Shown in pieces: positions 48,568 to 60,235 of a stretch of DNA of 64,000 bases. This stretch comes from Artemisia argyi (Eukaryota; Streptophyta; Magnoliopsida; Asterales; Asteraceae), in assembly GCA_030686995.1 (NCBI GenBank), contig CM060685.1, forward strand, positions 22,304,065 through 22,368,064, in the 5' to 3' direction. Under the pieces are notes generated by a model that worked only from the letters and a program-made list of their open reading frames with translations, was not told the DNA's origin and made no database searches. Position numbers and translations under genes: made by a program. Every line of letters begins with the position of its first letter. Within the stretch, counting starts at the first letter, position 1.

Positions 48568-50514
48568 TTTCCTGACACGAAAATAAGCAGGTTAAGCTTG
48601 GGTCTAGGCAGGTTTGGGTTGACCCGTCAACCTGTTAGCATATACAGATTACGTTGGTAGTGTTTGTTAACCGAAACCCGTCCGAACTACCAACTAAAAG
48701 GGATGAGAATGTTATTTCAGTAACCATACTTTCGTATATTAACTTACTAAGGGCTGCTTGGGATTGCTTATTTTACAGCTTATCCATAAGTCCTGAGCAT
48801 AAGCTACTTAGAAATAAGCACTTAGGGATTGCAGATACAACATCCATTTTTCTAGAAGTAAATCACTAAGTTTCATTTTAAGATTAATACATACCAAAAT
48901 AATGATACTATCAAACTTATAAACGTTATATAACGTACTTGTGAATTAAAAAAGTAAGATCTTCTTGGTGTGTGCAATTAGTAACTAATACCAAAAATGC
49001 TAAATATGTAAAAATACCTTGAAACCGAGACAGACTTTAAATAATCAGGAGCTCACAAGGTTGTTATGTTAATTTACTGAACAAAACAAATTGGTTGAGC
49101 ATCAAATGTTAATCAATAATTGACCAGAAATGGGGAAGACACAGCTAGAGAAAAGAACCAATTATGAATTATTGGTGACCACTTGACAAATAAAGTGGAA
49201 TGGCCGAGTGGAATAGATGATGAAAGTGATTTTATTTTGTCGGTAAAGTATATGAATTATTGGTGACACACATTGTTATGAATTATTGAATTTACTGTGA
49301 GGCATTCTAAAGACGCCACCTGGATCAAAATAGTTAGACACTGTAAAAGAGTAATGAAAAAAAATAAATAAATAATTGTGTGTATAGCCACTGATCTCCC
49401 GCAATCAGCTCATTTCTTAGCACTCATTTTGTATTAACCTTCATTTCTTCATTCAAATGTTTATTTAACTGTGTTCTCTATCAATCCGATTCTTGATTAT
49501 TGTCCTCCAAAACATTTTTTAATGAGCCGGTGAACTTTAATTAACTTCAAAATTAACGAACACATACAACCTTAATACAACTATACCAATTTTCATTAAC
49601 AAGAACATTCAAACAACCGGTTATACTAACAACATTCAGTCACCAATTCACCAGAGGACAACATTTCCTCCCTACTGTGATCAATCCAAATTCAATGAAC
49701 TCACCCATGACTACATTTCCTTACCCATTCAATGCAGCTCCAGCCTCATATAGACTACTAACGCGGGATGGCATTATAGTATGCAAGTCATCACCTCTCC
49801 TTCATAAGATACCTCAGTTAGGTTCGACTACATTTCCTTCAAGAACACTCTTTCAACTACTCAAATGTCAATTCCTCTTCATATTAATGAGCATCGATCA
49901 AGTATCTATCAGACATCATCAAAACTAATAAGATATCCTATGGGGAAAACCGAGTTATCTCAGGAAACCTACTTTATGATAATGACTTCTAAAACCATAG
50001 GAATAGAGCAATACATTGTGTAAAGTTGCTAGTCTTTCATAACACACTAAAACAAAATATTGTTACTTTCAGGATAGTTCATCAATATCAAGTTACAAAG
50101 CCATGAGAATAATAACTATCTTCCAAACACCCCTATACTTCTTAGAGTCTAATTTAAGACGTAGCCCCATCTTTAATGGCTCATTAACTAAGCTACAAAC
50201 TCTAAATTGAACCATATTCAAATAACTATTTTACAATCAAACATTCTTCATTACTTAATAGTTTGTATCCTCCTCATATGTTTAGCCTTGTTCCAAACAA
50301 TTGTTGAGTACTTAAACAAAACATTTGATTGGTTGATAGTAAAAGTTTAAACTTTTTTAATTTATAAAAACTGGAAAACAGTGTGGCTGAGAATTGAACC
50401 AAGGCCATTGATGTAAATAGCTAATAACTTACCAGCAACCCCACCTTCCACATATCAATTCATGTCCTTCAACAAGAACATATCAATTCAATAAATGTTA
50501 GTATATCATACATG
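48568..50514. other. Upstream flank of the NLR gene
   Basis: 48827-48854 is a near copy (about 26 of 28 bases) of the start-codon region of the NLR gene at 48547-48574; on the minus strand it would read MDVVSAI instead of MEVVSAI. A foldback-like stretch (GGGATTGCTTATTTTACAGC to AAATAAGCACTTAGGG) lies beside it at 48760-48827. The remainder is AT-rich without a gene. 50377-50450 has a weak tRNA-like B box (GGTTCAATTC, minus strand), possibly a SINE relic. Confidence 0.5.
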
Positions 50515-50535
50515 CCCCCCCCCCCCCCCCCCCCC
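50515..50535. repeat. Poly-C tract
   Basis: 21 consecutive C, followed by a T-rich stretch. Confidence 0.97.
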
Positions 50536-50583
50536 TCTTTTTTTTTCAAAGACGATATTTTATACATTGGATTAGCCAAACTC

Positions 50584-50950
50584 AGGTGCCGTTTGGTTTG
50601 TAGTTGGGTTTAGATTATGATTTGAGTTTAAACATAAAGTTGTAGATTAGGATTTAGTTTATGAGAGAGAAAAAATATTTATTTAATAGATTTTTTATTC
50701 ATTTTATAATTAAAAATATTACTTTAAAATGAAAACTATTATTTTAAGAAATTAAAAGAGGAACTATAAAGAGATAAAGCATAGATGGGCCCATATCTTT
50801 TTAGAAAACATGGCTTGTCCATTATCTTTCAAAAAATGCTACTATTTGGTTTTGACATTCAAATCCTGATATTCAAAACTCCAACCAAACATTTGTTTTA
50901 TTGACGGGTCCCGCAAAACCCAATCCAACCCCCCAAACCAAACATGCCCT
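50584..50950. mobile_element. MITE-like element with GTTTGGTTTG ends
   Basis: The left end AGGTGCCGTTTGGTTTG and the right end (reverse complement AGGGCATGTTTGGTTTGG) are imperfect inverted repeats. About 367 bp, non-coding. Confidence 0.55.
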
Positions 50951-51073
50951 AAGTATTACATGCTCGTAACAGTTAACCAAAATTACAAACACACACAAAC
51001 GAAAGTGTCAAGTGTCAACTAAACGTGACTGTGGAAAAATAATCAGATTATAAACATACGAAGCTGTCAAAAC

Positions 51074-51535
51074 CAAGGTTTTCAAGATCGGAATCCTACC
51101 CAGGATCGTTTTTGTCTTTGCAAGATCATGATCGTAAGGTCGGATCGGGATCTTAAGATCTTGCTATAATGTTATTTTCTTAATAGTTTTTATAATATTA
51201 TACAAATTTACAAAGTATTATATATCATAAACACAAAATTATATGAATGTTTTATCTAAATGTTGTCCTAAATTATGATTATGAAATGTTTAATAAGATT
51301 AACATGTTGTTTTTTAAATTTTACAAAAAATAATCCAGAAAATTGCAGTTTTTTAGTTTGTTATCCGAGAAAAGTAGGACCGGATCAGATTAGATCTTAA
51401 GATCCTACGGTCAAGATCGGGATCTTATAAGATCTTAAGCTTTCAAAGATCCTATGTAAAATCCGAATCGTTTTTGCTTTATAGTATCGTAAAATCGTAA
51501 GATCCTAATATTAGGATCGGGATCCTGACAACCAT
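51074..51535. mobile_element. Palindrome-rich element with GATCGGGATC words
   Basis: The ends CAAGGTTTTCAAGATCGG and (reverse complement) ATGGTTGTCAGGATCCCG are inverted and imperfect. GGATCGGGATCTTAAGATC-like palindromes recur in both halves around an AT-rich centre. MITE-like. Confidence 0.55.
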
Positions 51536-51649
51536 GATCAAAACTTTACCATAAATATTTTAGTTGGAATGGCAAATAAATGAGATGTATCATTCTAATT
51601 GGACATTTAAAGTTATTTTTGTTAAAATTATGTTTGATTAACTCTTTCG

Positions 51650-51655
<6 letters not shown>

Positions 51656-51708
<53 letters not shown>
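51656..51708. repeat. Poly-A tract
   Basis: 53 consecutive A. No retroelement body was recognised directly before it. Confidence 0.97.
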
Positions 51709-51709
<1 letters not shown>

Positions 51710-52941
51710 AACTTATATTAAACATAAATTTAACTTTGATATACTATACCGAGAACGAAAATAGTTTGAGTACAAAAAAGACTAAATTAACATAAAATAG
51801 ACCAGCTTTAATTACGTAAGTTTTGCTTTTTTAAAGTGAAAAGATACTAAAAAAAGCCAAGAATTTTTACTTATTTTCGAGGTGCAAAGATTTCTTAAAA
51901 CTTTTTGCCTTTTCATGTGAAAAGATAAAAAAGCCAAGAATTTATACTTAAAGTACTAAGTCATATGTGTACAATAGAGCCCTTACATGGAGGCACAACG
52001 TATTGTGCAACTTAGTTTGTTGCAAAGGCCGTATGGCACTATATGAGATGGTTTAGCTTCTTTTGTTGTTTTCACACGATTATAGGACTGTTGGGTTAAC
52101 TAACAAAAATTCCTTGTGCACCATTCAAAATCCCGTTTCTTAAAAGGAAAATAAAAAAGTTAAATTGTTGGTCATTCTTGTGTGACTGATCGAATTAGCC
52201 TATGGGAACATCCCGCTTTGCTGAGGCTAGGAATGTATTCGACACATAAGATAAACAAATATTTGTACGTTCTGGTGTATGACACCTTGTATATTGATTA
52301 ATGCAAATTTAAGGATCATTTGGTTCCAGAATCCAAAAGAACTTGGAAGGCCACACCTTTCATTTTCGTAACATGTCATTGCAAAATCAATATGGCATTG
52401 CAAGTACGGTAGGGGTTAGGTAAGTTCAGGTGGATCAGTGAAATGTTTATATTCAACAGCTATCACATATTCTAAAAAATGTGTAGCTAAGAGTTAAATT
52501 GAGAATGATGGTATAGTTACGGTTTTGTTTTATTATAAAGATAGATAAAAGATTACTAAATATTTAGTTTTATAAACATATGGACAATCTTTGTAAATAA
52601 AAAATTTAGATTGCTACTACGTATTTTTTAAATGACAAAAGATACTAAAAAGCCAAAGAATTTTATAATTATTTTGAAATGCTATCAGACTGAAGTTTGT
52701 AATCTTTAGTTTAATAATCTAACTTTATAATCACATGCATCCCAATACATAGTATTATCCTAGTCATGTGTGATCCTCATTCTCTATAATATATAAATAG
52801 AAAGATTTCACTTCTTTAACTTACGTGGGATGTAAACTTAAGGGGTGTTTGTTTGAGCTGATGATCTTTCTTTTTTCCAAAAAAAGTGACAATATTATTT
52901 ACTAAAAAGGAAGGAAAAACCATTGAAATAAATCTTGTTAC
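51709..52941. other. Gene-free region
   Basis: AT-rich; no coding frame, RNA gene or clear repeat was recognised. Confidence 0.5.
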
Positions 52942-53342
52942 TGTTGGATCGTAAACTTAATTTAGTCGAATAAAGATTGGACTATCAATAAAATCCCGAA
53001 ACCGTGATGAAGAAGATTCTAGAAACTCGTAGAATCCTCATTAAAAATATCCATATGAAATATCTAGAATGTTACATAAGAAATATCTAGATAAACTTAT
53101 CTAGTAAGAATTATCTAGAATTAGGATAAGGATTATAATGTATTAGAATGATCTAGATTATGTAAGAATGTCCATAGAATATCCCGAGTCTAGAACCTTC
53201 TATGGACTAGTATAAATATGTGAGATGAATGTAAACATTTGGAAGTATGAAGCAAAGCATAAGTAATAAAATTCCCTTGTAAAAGTGTCTCTTAAGTGTT
53301 CATCTCTTCCTATAACCCTAAAAGGCCATTATGTTTCCAACA
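52942..53342 (+). mobile_element. Copia 5' LTR (second Copia element)
   Basis: Starts TGTTGGATCG and ends TTCCAACA, followed three bases later by a PBS. A TATA-like TATAAATATG lies near 53213. 401 bp. GTTAC precedes it as the possible target duplication, but the right end of the element is missing. Confidence 0.82.
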
Positions 53343-53345
53343 AAT

Positions 53346-53357
53346 TGGTATCAGAGC
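53346..53357 (+). other. Primer-binding site of the second Copia element
   Basis: TGGTATCAGAGC, initiator tRNA-Met type, 12 bases before the gag start at 53370. Confidence 0.92.
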
Positions 53358-53369
53358 TAGAAGATCAAG

Positions 53370-53669
53370 ATGTCAAGTGCAATGAACTCGTTTCAATTTC
53401 CTCGTCTTACCAAAGACAACTATGGTAGTTGGTACACTTGGATGAAAGCGTTACTCGGTTCACATGATGTGTGGAAGATAGTCGAAAAAGGTGTTGAGAA
53501 AGTTGATGATGAAAGTTCGTTGAATGCCGCCCAAAGGGTGGAGTTGCAAAAGGCAAGAAAGAAGGATCAAAGTGCTGTTACACACATCTATCAATGTCTT
53601 GATGATGCGATATTTGAGAAAGTTGCAAATGCAACTACTTCTATGGAAGTGTGGGAGATCCTTCAAAAT
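53370..53669 (+). pseudogene. Copia gag N-terminus, truncated
   Basis: ATG at 53370. The product shows the DUF4219/UBN2 opening ([21 protein letters not shown]) and the [13 protein letters not shown] helix. Family similarity ends after QN; the frame then runs about a dozen unrelated residues to a stop at 53705. No pol is found. Belongs to a different Copia group from the element at 18815. Confidence 0.87.
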
Positions 53670-55664
53670 GAAACAATCTTTGTGGATAATGGAGGCACAC
53701 CCTGATCTTTTTGCAAATTCCAAAACAAAATAAACATTAGTCAAACAATAATAATTGAATAATTTGATTAAATTTTCTAACAAAAATCAAAAGCTTCTAT
53801 TATTTTTAACAAATAAATGAGTTTTTGTTTTTGTTTATTTTTTAAATTAACTGATAAATAGATAAAAATCAAAACTTGATGATTTCTTTATGAAAAAAAA
53901 ATAAAGCCATAATAGCGTTTTTGTACAAATTTGAAACTTAATAAAGATATGTTTAAAACTGGTTCTTTTTTTGTATAAGAAAATACCCATTTGAGTAAAT
54001 TGGTTGAAATAGTTAATAACAATCAAACTCCAACCTAATCAAATAAGGAAAATACCCATCGCTTTCGGCATGTTCGCATTCAGCGTGTTATGATGGCATT
54101 CAGATTGATGGCGTTCAGCTTGTCCGTTGAGCATGTTTATTTCAGCAACCCCTTAGACCTTCCTGGTGGCATCTTCAGTTTGTTGCATCTGAACAAACCA
54201 ACCCACTGAACTGAACCAATCCACTCAACTGAAACAATCTTTGTAGATACGTTTTTCTGCATAACTCTAATCCAACTCAAAGATTGTCATGATACAACCA
54301 CAAGCACGACCATAATCCTTAACTGTCATCATAACCTACAAATATCAAAATAGTAGTATATCAATCTACCCAAACATATAAAGTTATAAACCATAATAAA
54401 GATTATGGTGAATTAGTCGAAGCCGTATTAGATGGCAAAGTTGCACTGAACCACAACCACTAAACCACAAACTTTATACCAGAACACTTCCTTAAACTCA
54501 ACCCTTTAAACTTCATACCAGAACACTTCCTGAAAAATAAAGAAACAAAATGGGTGAGGTTGTTACAAAGATACAACATAAAACTTAATTTAAAAGCATT
54601 GATTTTTTGTTAACAACATAAACTGATGAATACAAACCCAATCAACCATAACTTAAACCGAATGCAAAATCTTGTTTTTAGCATTGAAACACCATCAAAA
54701 CCACCAAGAATCAACCAGAACCAACATAGCGCCTCCAAAACCACCAAAACTCAAATCCACAAGAAACCACCAATTTTAAAACCAGTCAGATAGACATATC
54801 TAAACTACACTGGTGGTGGCGGCCGTGGTTCAGATGATAGTGGTGGTGGCATCCAATGGTGGTGGTAGCGGCGCTTGATGTTGTTAAATTGAGAGGATGT
54901 GTGTGTTTTCTGGTGTGTGACAAAAAGATGATGAATTTTGTAAGAGAGAAGCAGATGTGTGTGCGTTTGTATGTGTTTTTTGAGAATGGATTATGTGAGA
55001 GAAATATGATAAAGAGAAGTGACGAAGGCGAGAAGTTGTAACCGTATGTATAATTGTGCATTTTGATAAAAGTGTACTTGACAAGTTTGACGGTTTTTTT
55101 CAGTTTCTACACATCTAATGTTTGAGATTATATGAGATGAAATCCATTGCTAATATTAAAAGTTGAATTAGAGTGGCTGGGATTAAAAGTTGCAAGATCT
55201 AACGGTTGAGAGGGCTGCCAAGTTTTCCCATAAAAATAGGAAGCACCGACAACAATAATAAGGTTAATAAGTAGCCAATAAAAACACAGGTTCTAGATGA
55301 CGAACAACACCAAAAGTGCTCCAACCAACTAAAAACATCGCAATTACCGCATCATTACTCATTAACTTCTCTTATCAAGACACATTACGCATCATTTTAT
55401 TAGAACATGAATCTAATAGAATTCAAAATATATGAATCAGTAACACTGATTAACCCATATTGCAATATCCAAATTAAACTATATAAAAACATCCAGGTAA
55501 CACCAATTAATCTAATACACACAGACACACACACAACTCAAGCAACCTATAACATAAACCCTAACAACTTGCCAGAAAACAGATCTCCCGAGTCTGCAGG
55601 CGAATAGAGATGAGCTTCGTTGGATTGAGTTGTGAAGCATAAGAACAATAACTTTTACAGATTT
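53670..55664. other. Gene-free region
   Basis: A 15-base stretch TGAAACAATCTTTGT occurs at the gag break point (about 53669) and again near 54231, perhaps a trace of the deletion event. A GGTGGTGGC-rich patch lies at 54810-54870. No supported gene. Confidence 0.45.
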
Positions 55665-56431
55665 AGTCCCTCTTTCTTATGGTAAGATATTTTTCACCTT
55701 TTACCCTTTGGTAAAGTTTTTTATAACGGAGTTCAGCCTGATGGTATATTATACTTCCTACCCTTTATACTAATTGCGTGTAGCTTTGGAGCAGGCAAAT
55801 CTCCATTGGTGAAAACGTCATTTCTCGACACCATTTAATTTCCAAGGCATCCAATGATGGAAATTCAAAAGCTTCATTTCCTATGCAAAATCCCACGAGA
55901 CTCCAAAGACGATCAAGTTTCAAGGACTTTAGACAAGGGAACTCCACAGTAGCATTCACTATGACATCACATTCTTGTCCTTCTCCCTTCACAATTACCT
56001 TCATACTTCCGCATTTACGTATATGTAGTTCCTGGAGTTGCAATATACTACCAACCATGGGACATGTAAATACATATTCTAAACTGTGACATCTATCAAT
56101 AGACAGTCGTGTTAGGTTTGGAAGCTTTAATATTGTCCCCTGCTTGATCTCCATATACACTTGATATCAAACCACTCCAAGTCCACTTATCTCATTTTTG
56201 GAATTTCAGCAAAAGTTTGTGAATAAAAAACCTCTTTAGTGTCCTCACAGTCCCCAAAACAAACAGTTTTTAGCTTTTGTAGTTGAAGCAACTTATCGGA
56301 TGAAAAAATAGTCTGTCCACCACTGGGATATAATCCATATCTACTTCGATCAAATTATGGTAAGACCAAAGCAACCATTCCATAGTAGTAGGCCGGTAGT
56401 AGCTTGTACTTTCATAACTTAGTAATTTGGT
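55665..56431 (-). pseudogene. Relic of the last exon of an RGC2-like NLR gene
   Basis: Aligns along its length with exon 5 of the NLR gene at 42940-42170, including the acceptor region (GTAATTTGG followed by TCTACAAG). The best-preserved part, 56160-55765, encodes KLPNLTRLSIDRCHSLEYVF and FPCLKSLKLDRLWSLVGFC. Frameshifts lie around 56160-56200 and near 55800, and no upstream exons (NB domain or other LRR blocks) are present. Intron-like sequence upstream (GTACATATAAGTTGGTTCAA near 56480) also matches the functional gene, so this is a genomic duplicate and not a retrocopy. Confidence 0.85.
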
Positions 56432-56604
56432 CTACAAGGTCAAAAAAAAAGCACAAGCTTATGTCAGAGATAATTGTACATATAAGTTGGTTCAAGGACA
56501 CACACACAAAAAAACTTCACTCTTTTATCCAAGAATAAGATTTCACTTCCATGACTCAGTAATTTGGTCAACTCAATCCTATCGATACTAGAACGGTCAT
56601 TAGT

Positions 56605-56653
<49 letters not shown>

Positions 56654-57178
56654 ATTAATGTCTTTTTTTATATTTGGTTCGTTTTTGAACGTAAAGCAAT
56701 TTTTAAACTTCTATCCAAGCTTTTTTGCTTGGAAACAAAAACGATGATCGTACATAAACTCGTGGACTAAAATCGAAATATGCAAAATTTTAATGCTTTT
56801 TTTAAAGATAATATAATCAGGTTGTTGTTAAAACTTGAGACAATTTTGTGTGATTGTTGTTGATGTTTTTTCCTTTTCAACTTGTCCTATATTATTTAGT
56901 TGGATAAAGCATTTTTAACCTCGATTGTTTATTGATGTTATGAAAGTTCCAACAATTGTAGATTACTTGGCCTTTGATCATAACATGACGCTAATCATTT
57001 TATTTTGTTGCATTCGAACTGATACTGAGTATGATGTTTTCTGAAAGTGAAATGACAGGTAACATGCATATAAATTATTGAAGAAAAAAAATCAACTCCA
57101 CTTACTAGCAGATCACCCACACAATGCATGAGTTTCCTTCTCACTCTATCTATTTGACATTATAAACTTTCACATATA
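56432..57178. other. Duplicated intron flank, poly-T and a repeated segment
   Basis: 56470-56500 matches intron 4 of the NLR gene. A run of 44 T lies at 56606-56649. 56814-57010 resembles 40253-40450. No gene. Confidence 0.6.
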
Positions 57179-57750
57179 GGCTATATTTGGCGACAAGTAG
57201 CAGTAAGAAGTAAGCAGCAAGCAGTAGCAGTAAGCAGTAGGCAGTAAGCACTAGGCAGTAGCAGAAAGCAGTAAAAACGTGTTTGGTAACGTAGCTATAA
57301 CTGTAATTATAAAGGCTATGTTTTGCACAAAGCTTTTTGGAGCAATGAGCGGTGAGCAATGAGCTTTTTGATTTTTAGTGTTTGTTTGGCATTAGAGCTG
57401 TGAGCTTTGCTATTTTTTAGGAAAGCTCATTTTTACAATGCTTCTTTATGAAGCTGTGAGCGGTGAGCAGTGAGATGTGGCTACTGCTCACAGCTACCGC
57501 TCATACCTCACAACTACTGCTCATTGCTACTAATTACAGATACTTTTGCCAAACGTAGCCAAAGTGTAAAACAAGTAAATGCTTACAGCTTGTCGCTTGT
57601 TGCTTCTTCATTAAGCATTTAAGATTGGAGTGGTTGGTCATGTTTCAGACGCTTGTTAAGGTGTTGCCAAACAAGCAAATGCTTACCGCTTATTGCTTGT
57701 CGCTCTTAAACGCTTCAAAAATGTTGTTGCCAAACATAACCACAATAGCC
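57179..57750. mobile_element. TIR element with internal short repeats
   Basis: Begins GGCTATATTTGGC; the right end reads inversely GGCTATTGTGGTTATGTTTGGC. Inside, AGTAAGCAGTAGGCAGTA words and GAGCGGTGAGCAGTGAG / CTCACAGCTACCGCTC words repeat in both directions. An hAT-like non-autonomous element, possibly with a second one nested at about 57395-57565. Confidence 0.6.
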
Positions 57751-57919
57751 CCAATTGGGACAATACAGGCCCATTACTTTTTGTCAAGATGGTGAGTCGC
57801 GATAACATGAAGAAGGTAAAGTGATATTAGGACAATCTTAATAAGTTAATAACTACTCGTATATAATCAATTACCAAATCTTAATGGTAATAATAATATA
57901 TTCGTGTTTAAGAACTAGA

Positions 57920-60235
57920 ATGACGAAAAACAAGAATTCGAGCCAGCGGACTCCGCAGTCAGAAAAACGTGACCATCAGAGGAAGAATCAACAAGATCCA
58001 ACCTCCAGACAAGTCGCTGGGACAACCAGCACACCTGGTCACCACGAGGCAGGGACAACCCAACCTCCCCCAGCGGTAGAACTACCCAGGATTACTTTAG
58101 AGGTCCCAAGCGTTGAGGAACTCCAACGCACCCTCTTCACCACTCCTCATCAAGCTATACCCGTAGTGAACAACACTGTGCCACCAGGCGCGCCTGACCG
58201 AAACAGGATACCAAACACTGAGGCAGAAATTCTTGCAACAACTGAGGACGCACCTAATCTAACTTTGGGAAACTTTGTATCCCAAAATTATGAAACCCTA
58301 ACCGCCCTCATGCAAGAAGAAGCAACAAGAAGAGCAAGCGCGGGTTTACAAGCCCGACTCAATTTTGGTCCTCAACGCGAACCATCACCATCGCGTCACC
58401 CACGAGGAAGACGCGCAGAACGTACCACTATCCATGATAGATTGGGTACGATATCTGATTCACAATACTCAGGAGACAGCGACAGCCCGACATCTGCAGC
58501 TAAAACAGATTTAGAGGAACCCTGGATTCTGTTCACAGATGGATCTTCATGTGTAGAAGGATCAGGCGCAGGCCTCATTCTTACAAATCCAGAAGGTATG
58601 GAATTCACCTACGCGCTACGCTTTGAGTTCACAGCCACAAACAATGAGGCAGAATACGAAGCCCTACTAGCAGGACTACGTATTGCAATTCAAATGGGTG
58701 TTCGCAACCTAGAAGCAAACGTAGATTCGCGACTGGTCGCTAACCACGTGCTAGGTGAATATGAGGCCAAGGATGAACACATGACCCAATACCTGGAAAA
58801 GACAAAATCTTTGATCAAAAACTTTGATAGGTTCACAATAAAACAGGTGCCTAGAGGAGATAACAAGAAGGCGGACGCGCTCAGCAAGATCGCATCCACA
58901 AGCTTCGCACACCTCTCAAAACAGGTATTGGTGGAAACCCTAAAAAACAAGTCAATCTTGGAGAGGGAGATATCAACGGTGATAGTGGAACAAGATCCTA
59001 CATGGATGACACCTATCATCGAATTTATTAGCAAGGGAGTCCTACCCCAAGATCACAAAGATGCTCGAAGAATACGTCGCGCAGCTCAACGATTTGAACT
59101 ACGCGACAATGTACTCTATCGACGATCTTTCTTACAGCCATGGCTCAGATGTGTTGGACCTCTTCAAGCAGAATACGTTCTCCACGAGATACACGCTGGA
59201 TCATGTAGTATGCACTCAGGACCACGGTCCGTGGTGGCAAGCGCTCTAAGGTCAGGATATTATTGGCCAACAATGCATCGCGATGCACGCGATCTGATAA
59301 GAAAATGCAGCAATTGCCAAGTGCATAGGCCAATTCCGCGCCGACCACAACAAGAGCTAACACCAATTACCTCACCATGGCCATTTTACAAATGGGGTAT
59401 TGACATCGCAGGACCTTTCCCTGTAGCAGCTGGAGGAGTAAAATTCCTCATCGTAGCTATAGACTACTTCACAAAGTGGATCGAAGCAAAATCGGTGGTG
59501 AACATTACGGGAAACCAAGTCAAACGCTTTGTTTGGGACAACATTGTCTGTCGCTTCGGCCTACCGGGCGAGATCATATCAGACAACGGAAAACAATTCT
59601 GTGATAACCCATTCAAAGATTGGTGCGCACAATTGAACATCACACAACACTTTGCTTCAGTCAAACACCCACAAACCAATGGCCTAGTTGAGCGCGCGAA
59701 TCGCAGTCTAGGCGAAGGAATAAAATCGCGCCTTGACAGACACAAAGGAAAGTGGGTAGATGAGCTCTCGCACGTCTTGTGGGCGCATCGCACGACAATC
59801 AAAACCAGTACTGGCGACACGCCATTTTCTCTAGTCTATGGAACAGAAGCCGTCATACCAGCCGAGATAGGAATGCCAACTATACGCACAGCAGAGGTCA
59901 ACGTCACGACAAATGACGAGGAACGGCGCATAGACTTAGACATACTGGAAGAAAGACGCGAACGCGCAGCTATACGCGAAGCAAAGGCTAAGGCAAAAAT
60001 GAAGAAGTATTATGATGCAAAAGTTAAACACACTTCATTCAGACCAGGAGACTTTGTTTACCGCGCCAACGATGCGAGCCACGCAGAAGACACAGGCAAG
60101 CTCGGACCTAAATGGGAAGGACCTTACGAGGTCACAGACGCGCTCGGCAACGGCGCATACAGACTGCGCGACATGGAAGGTCACGACCTTGCCCGCACTT
60201 GGAACATTTGCAATCTCAAAAGATGTTACTTTTAG
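57920..60235 (+). CDS. Tat-lineage Gypsy derivative: gag N-terminus fused to RNase H and integrase
   Basis: One uninterrupted frame of 772 residues from the ATG at 57920. Residues 1 to about 195 look like a Tat gag N-terminus (low complexity, LTALMQEEATRRAS, ARLNFG, TIHDRLG). From about 200 comes an RNase H of the additional type found in Tat elements, with D207 (FTDGSS), E245, D269 and D319 (KKADALSK) all present. Then the integrase: HHCC zinc finger (KCSNCQVH), core with WGIDIAGPF, ISDNGKQF and NGLVERANRSL, and the GPYEV C-terminal module. The zinc knuckle of gag, protease, reverse transcriptase and first RNase H are all missing, removed by an in-frame deletion. The product cannot drive transposition alone. 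No 5' LTR or PBS is found upstream. Confidence 0.88.
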   Translation: MTKNKNSSQRTPQSEKRDHQRKNQQDPTSRQVAGTTSTPGHHEAGTTQPPPAVELPRITLEVPSVEELQRTLFTTPHQAIPVVNNTVPPGAPDRNRIPNTEAEILATTEDAPNLTLGNFVSQNYETLTALMQEEATRRASAGLQARLNFGPQREPSPSRHPRGRRAERTTIHDRLGTISDSQYSGDSDSPTSAAKTDLEEPWILFTDGSSCVEGSGAGLILTNPEGMEFTYALRFEFTATNNEAEYEALLAGLRIAIQMGVRNLEANVDSRLVANHVLGEYEAKDEHMTQYLEKTKSLIKNFDRFTIKQVPRGDNKKADALSKIASTSFAHLSKQVLVETLKNKSILEREISTVIVEQDPTWMTPIIEFISKGVLPQDHKDARRIRRAAQRFELRDNVLYRRSFLQPWLRCVGPLQAEYVLHEIHAGSCSMHSGPRSVVASALRSGYYWPTMHRDARDLIRKCSNCQVHRPIPRRPQQELTPITSPWPFYKWGIDIAGPFPVAAGGVKFLIVAIDYFTKWIEAKSVVNITGNQVKRFVWDNIVCRFGLPGEIISDNGKQFCDNPFKDWCAQLNITQHFASVKHPQTNGLVERANRSLGEGIKSRLDRHKGKWVDELSHVLWAHRTTIKTSTGDTPFSLVYGTEAVIPAEIGMPTIRTAEVNVTTNDEERRIDLDILEERRERAAIREAKAKAKMKKYYDAKVKHTSFRPGDFVYRANDASHAEDTGKLGPKWEGPYEVTDALGNGAYRLRDMEGHDLARTWNICNLKRCYF

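Noticed and set aside
55407..55607. Short open frame ahead of the NLR relic
   Set aside because: Low-complexity Thr/His/Asn composition, no domain, no coding context.
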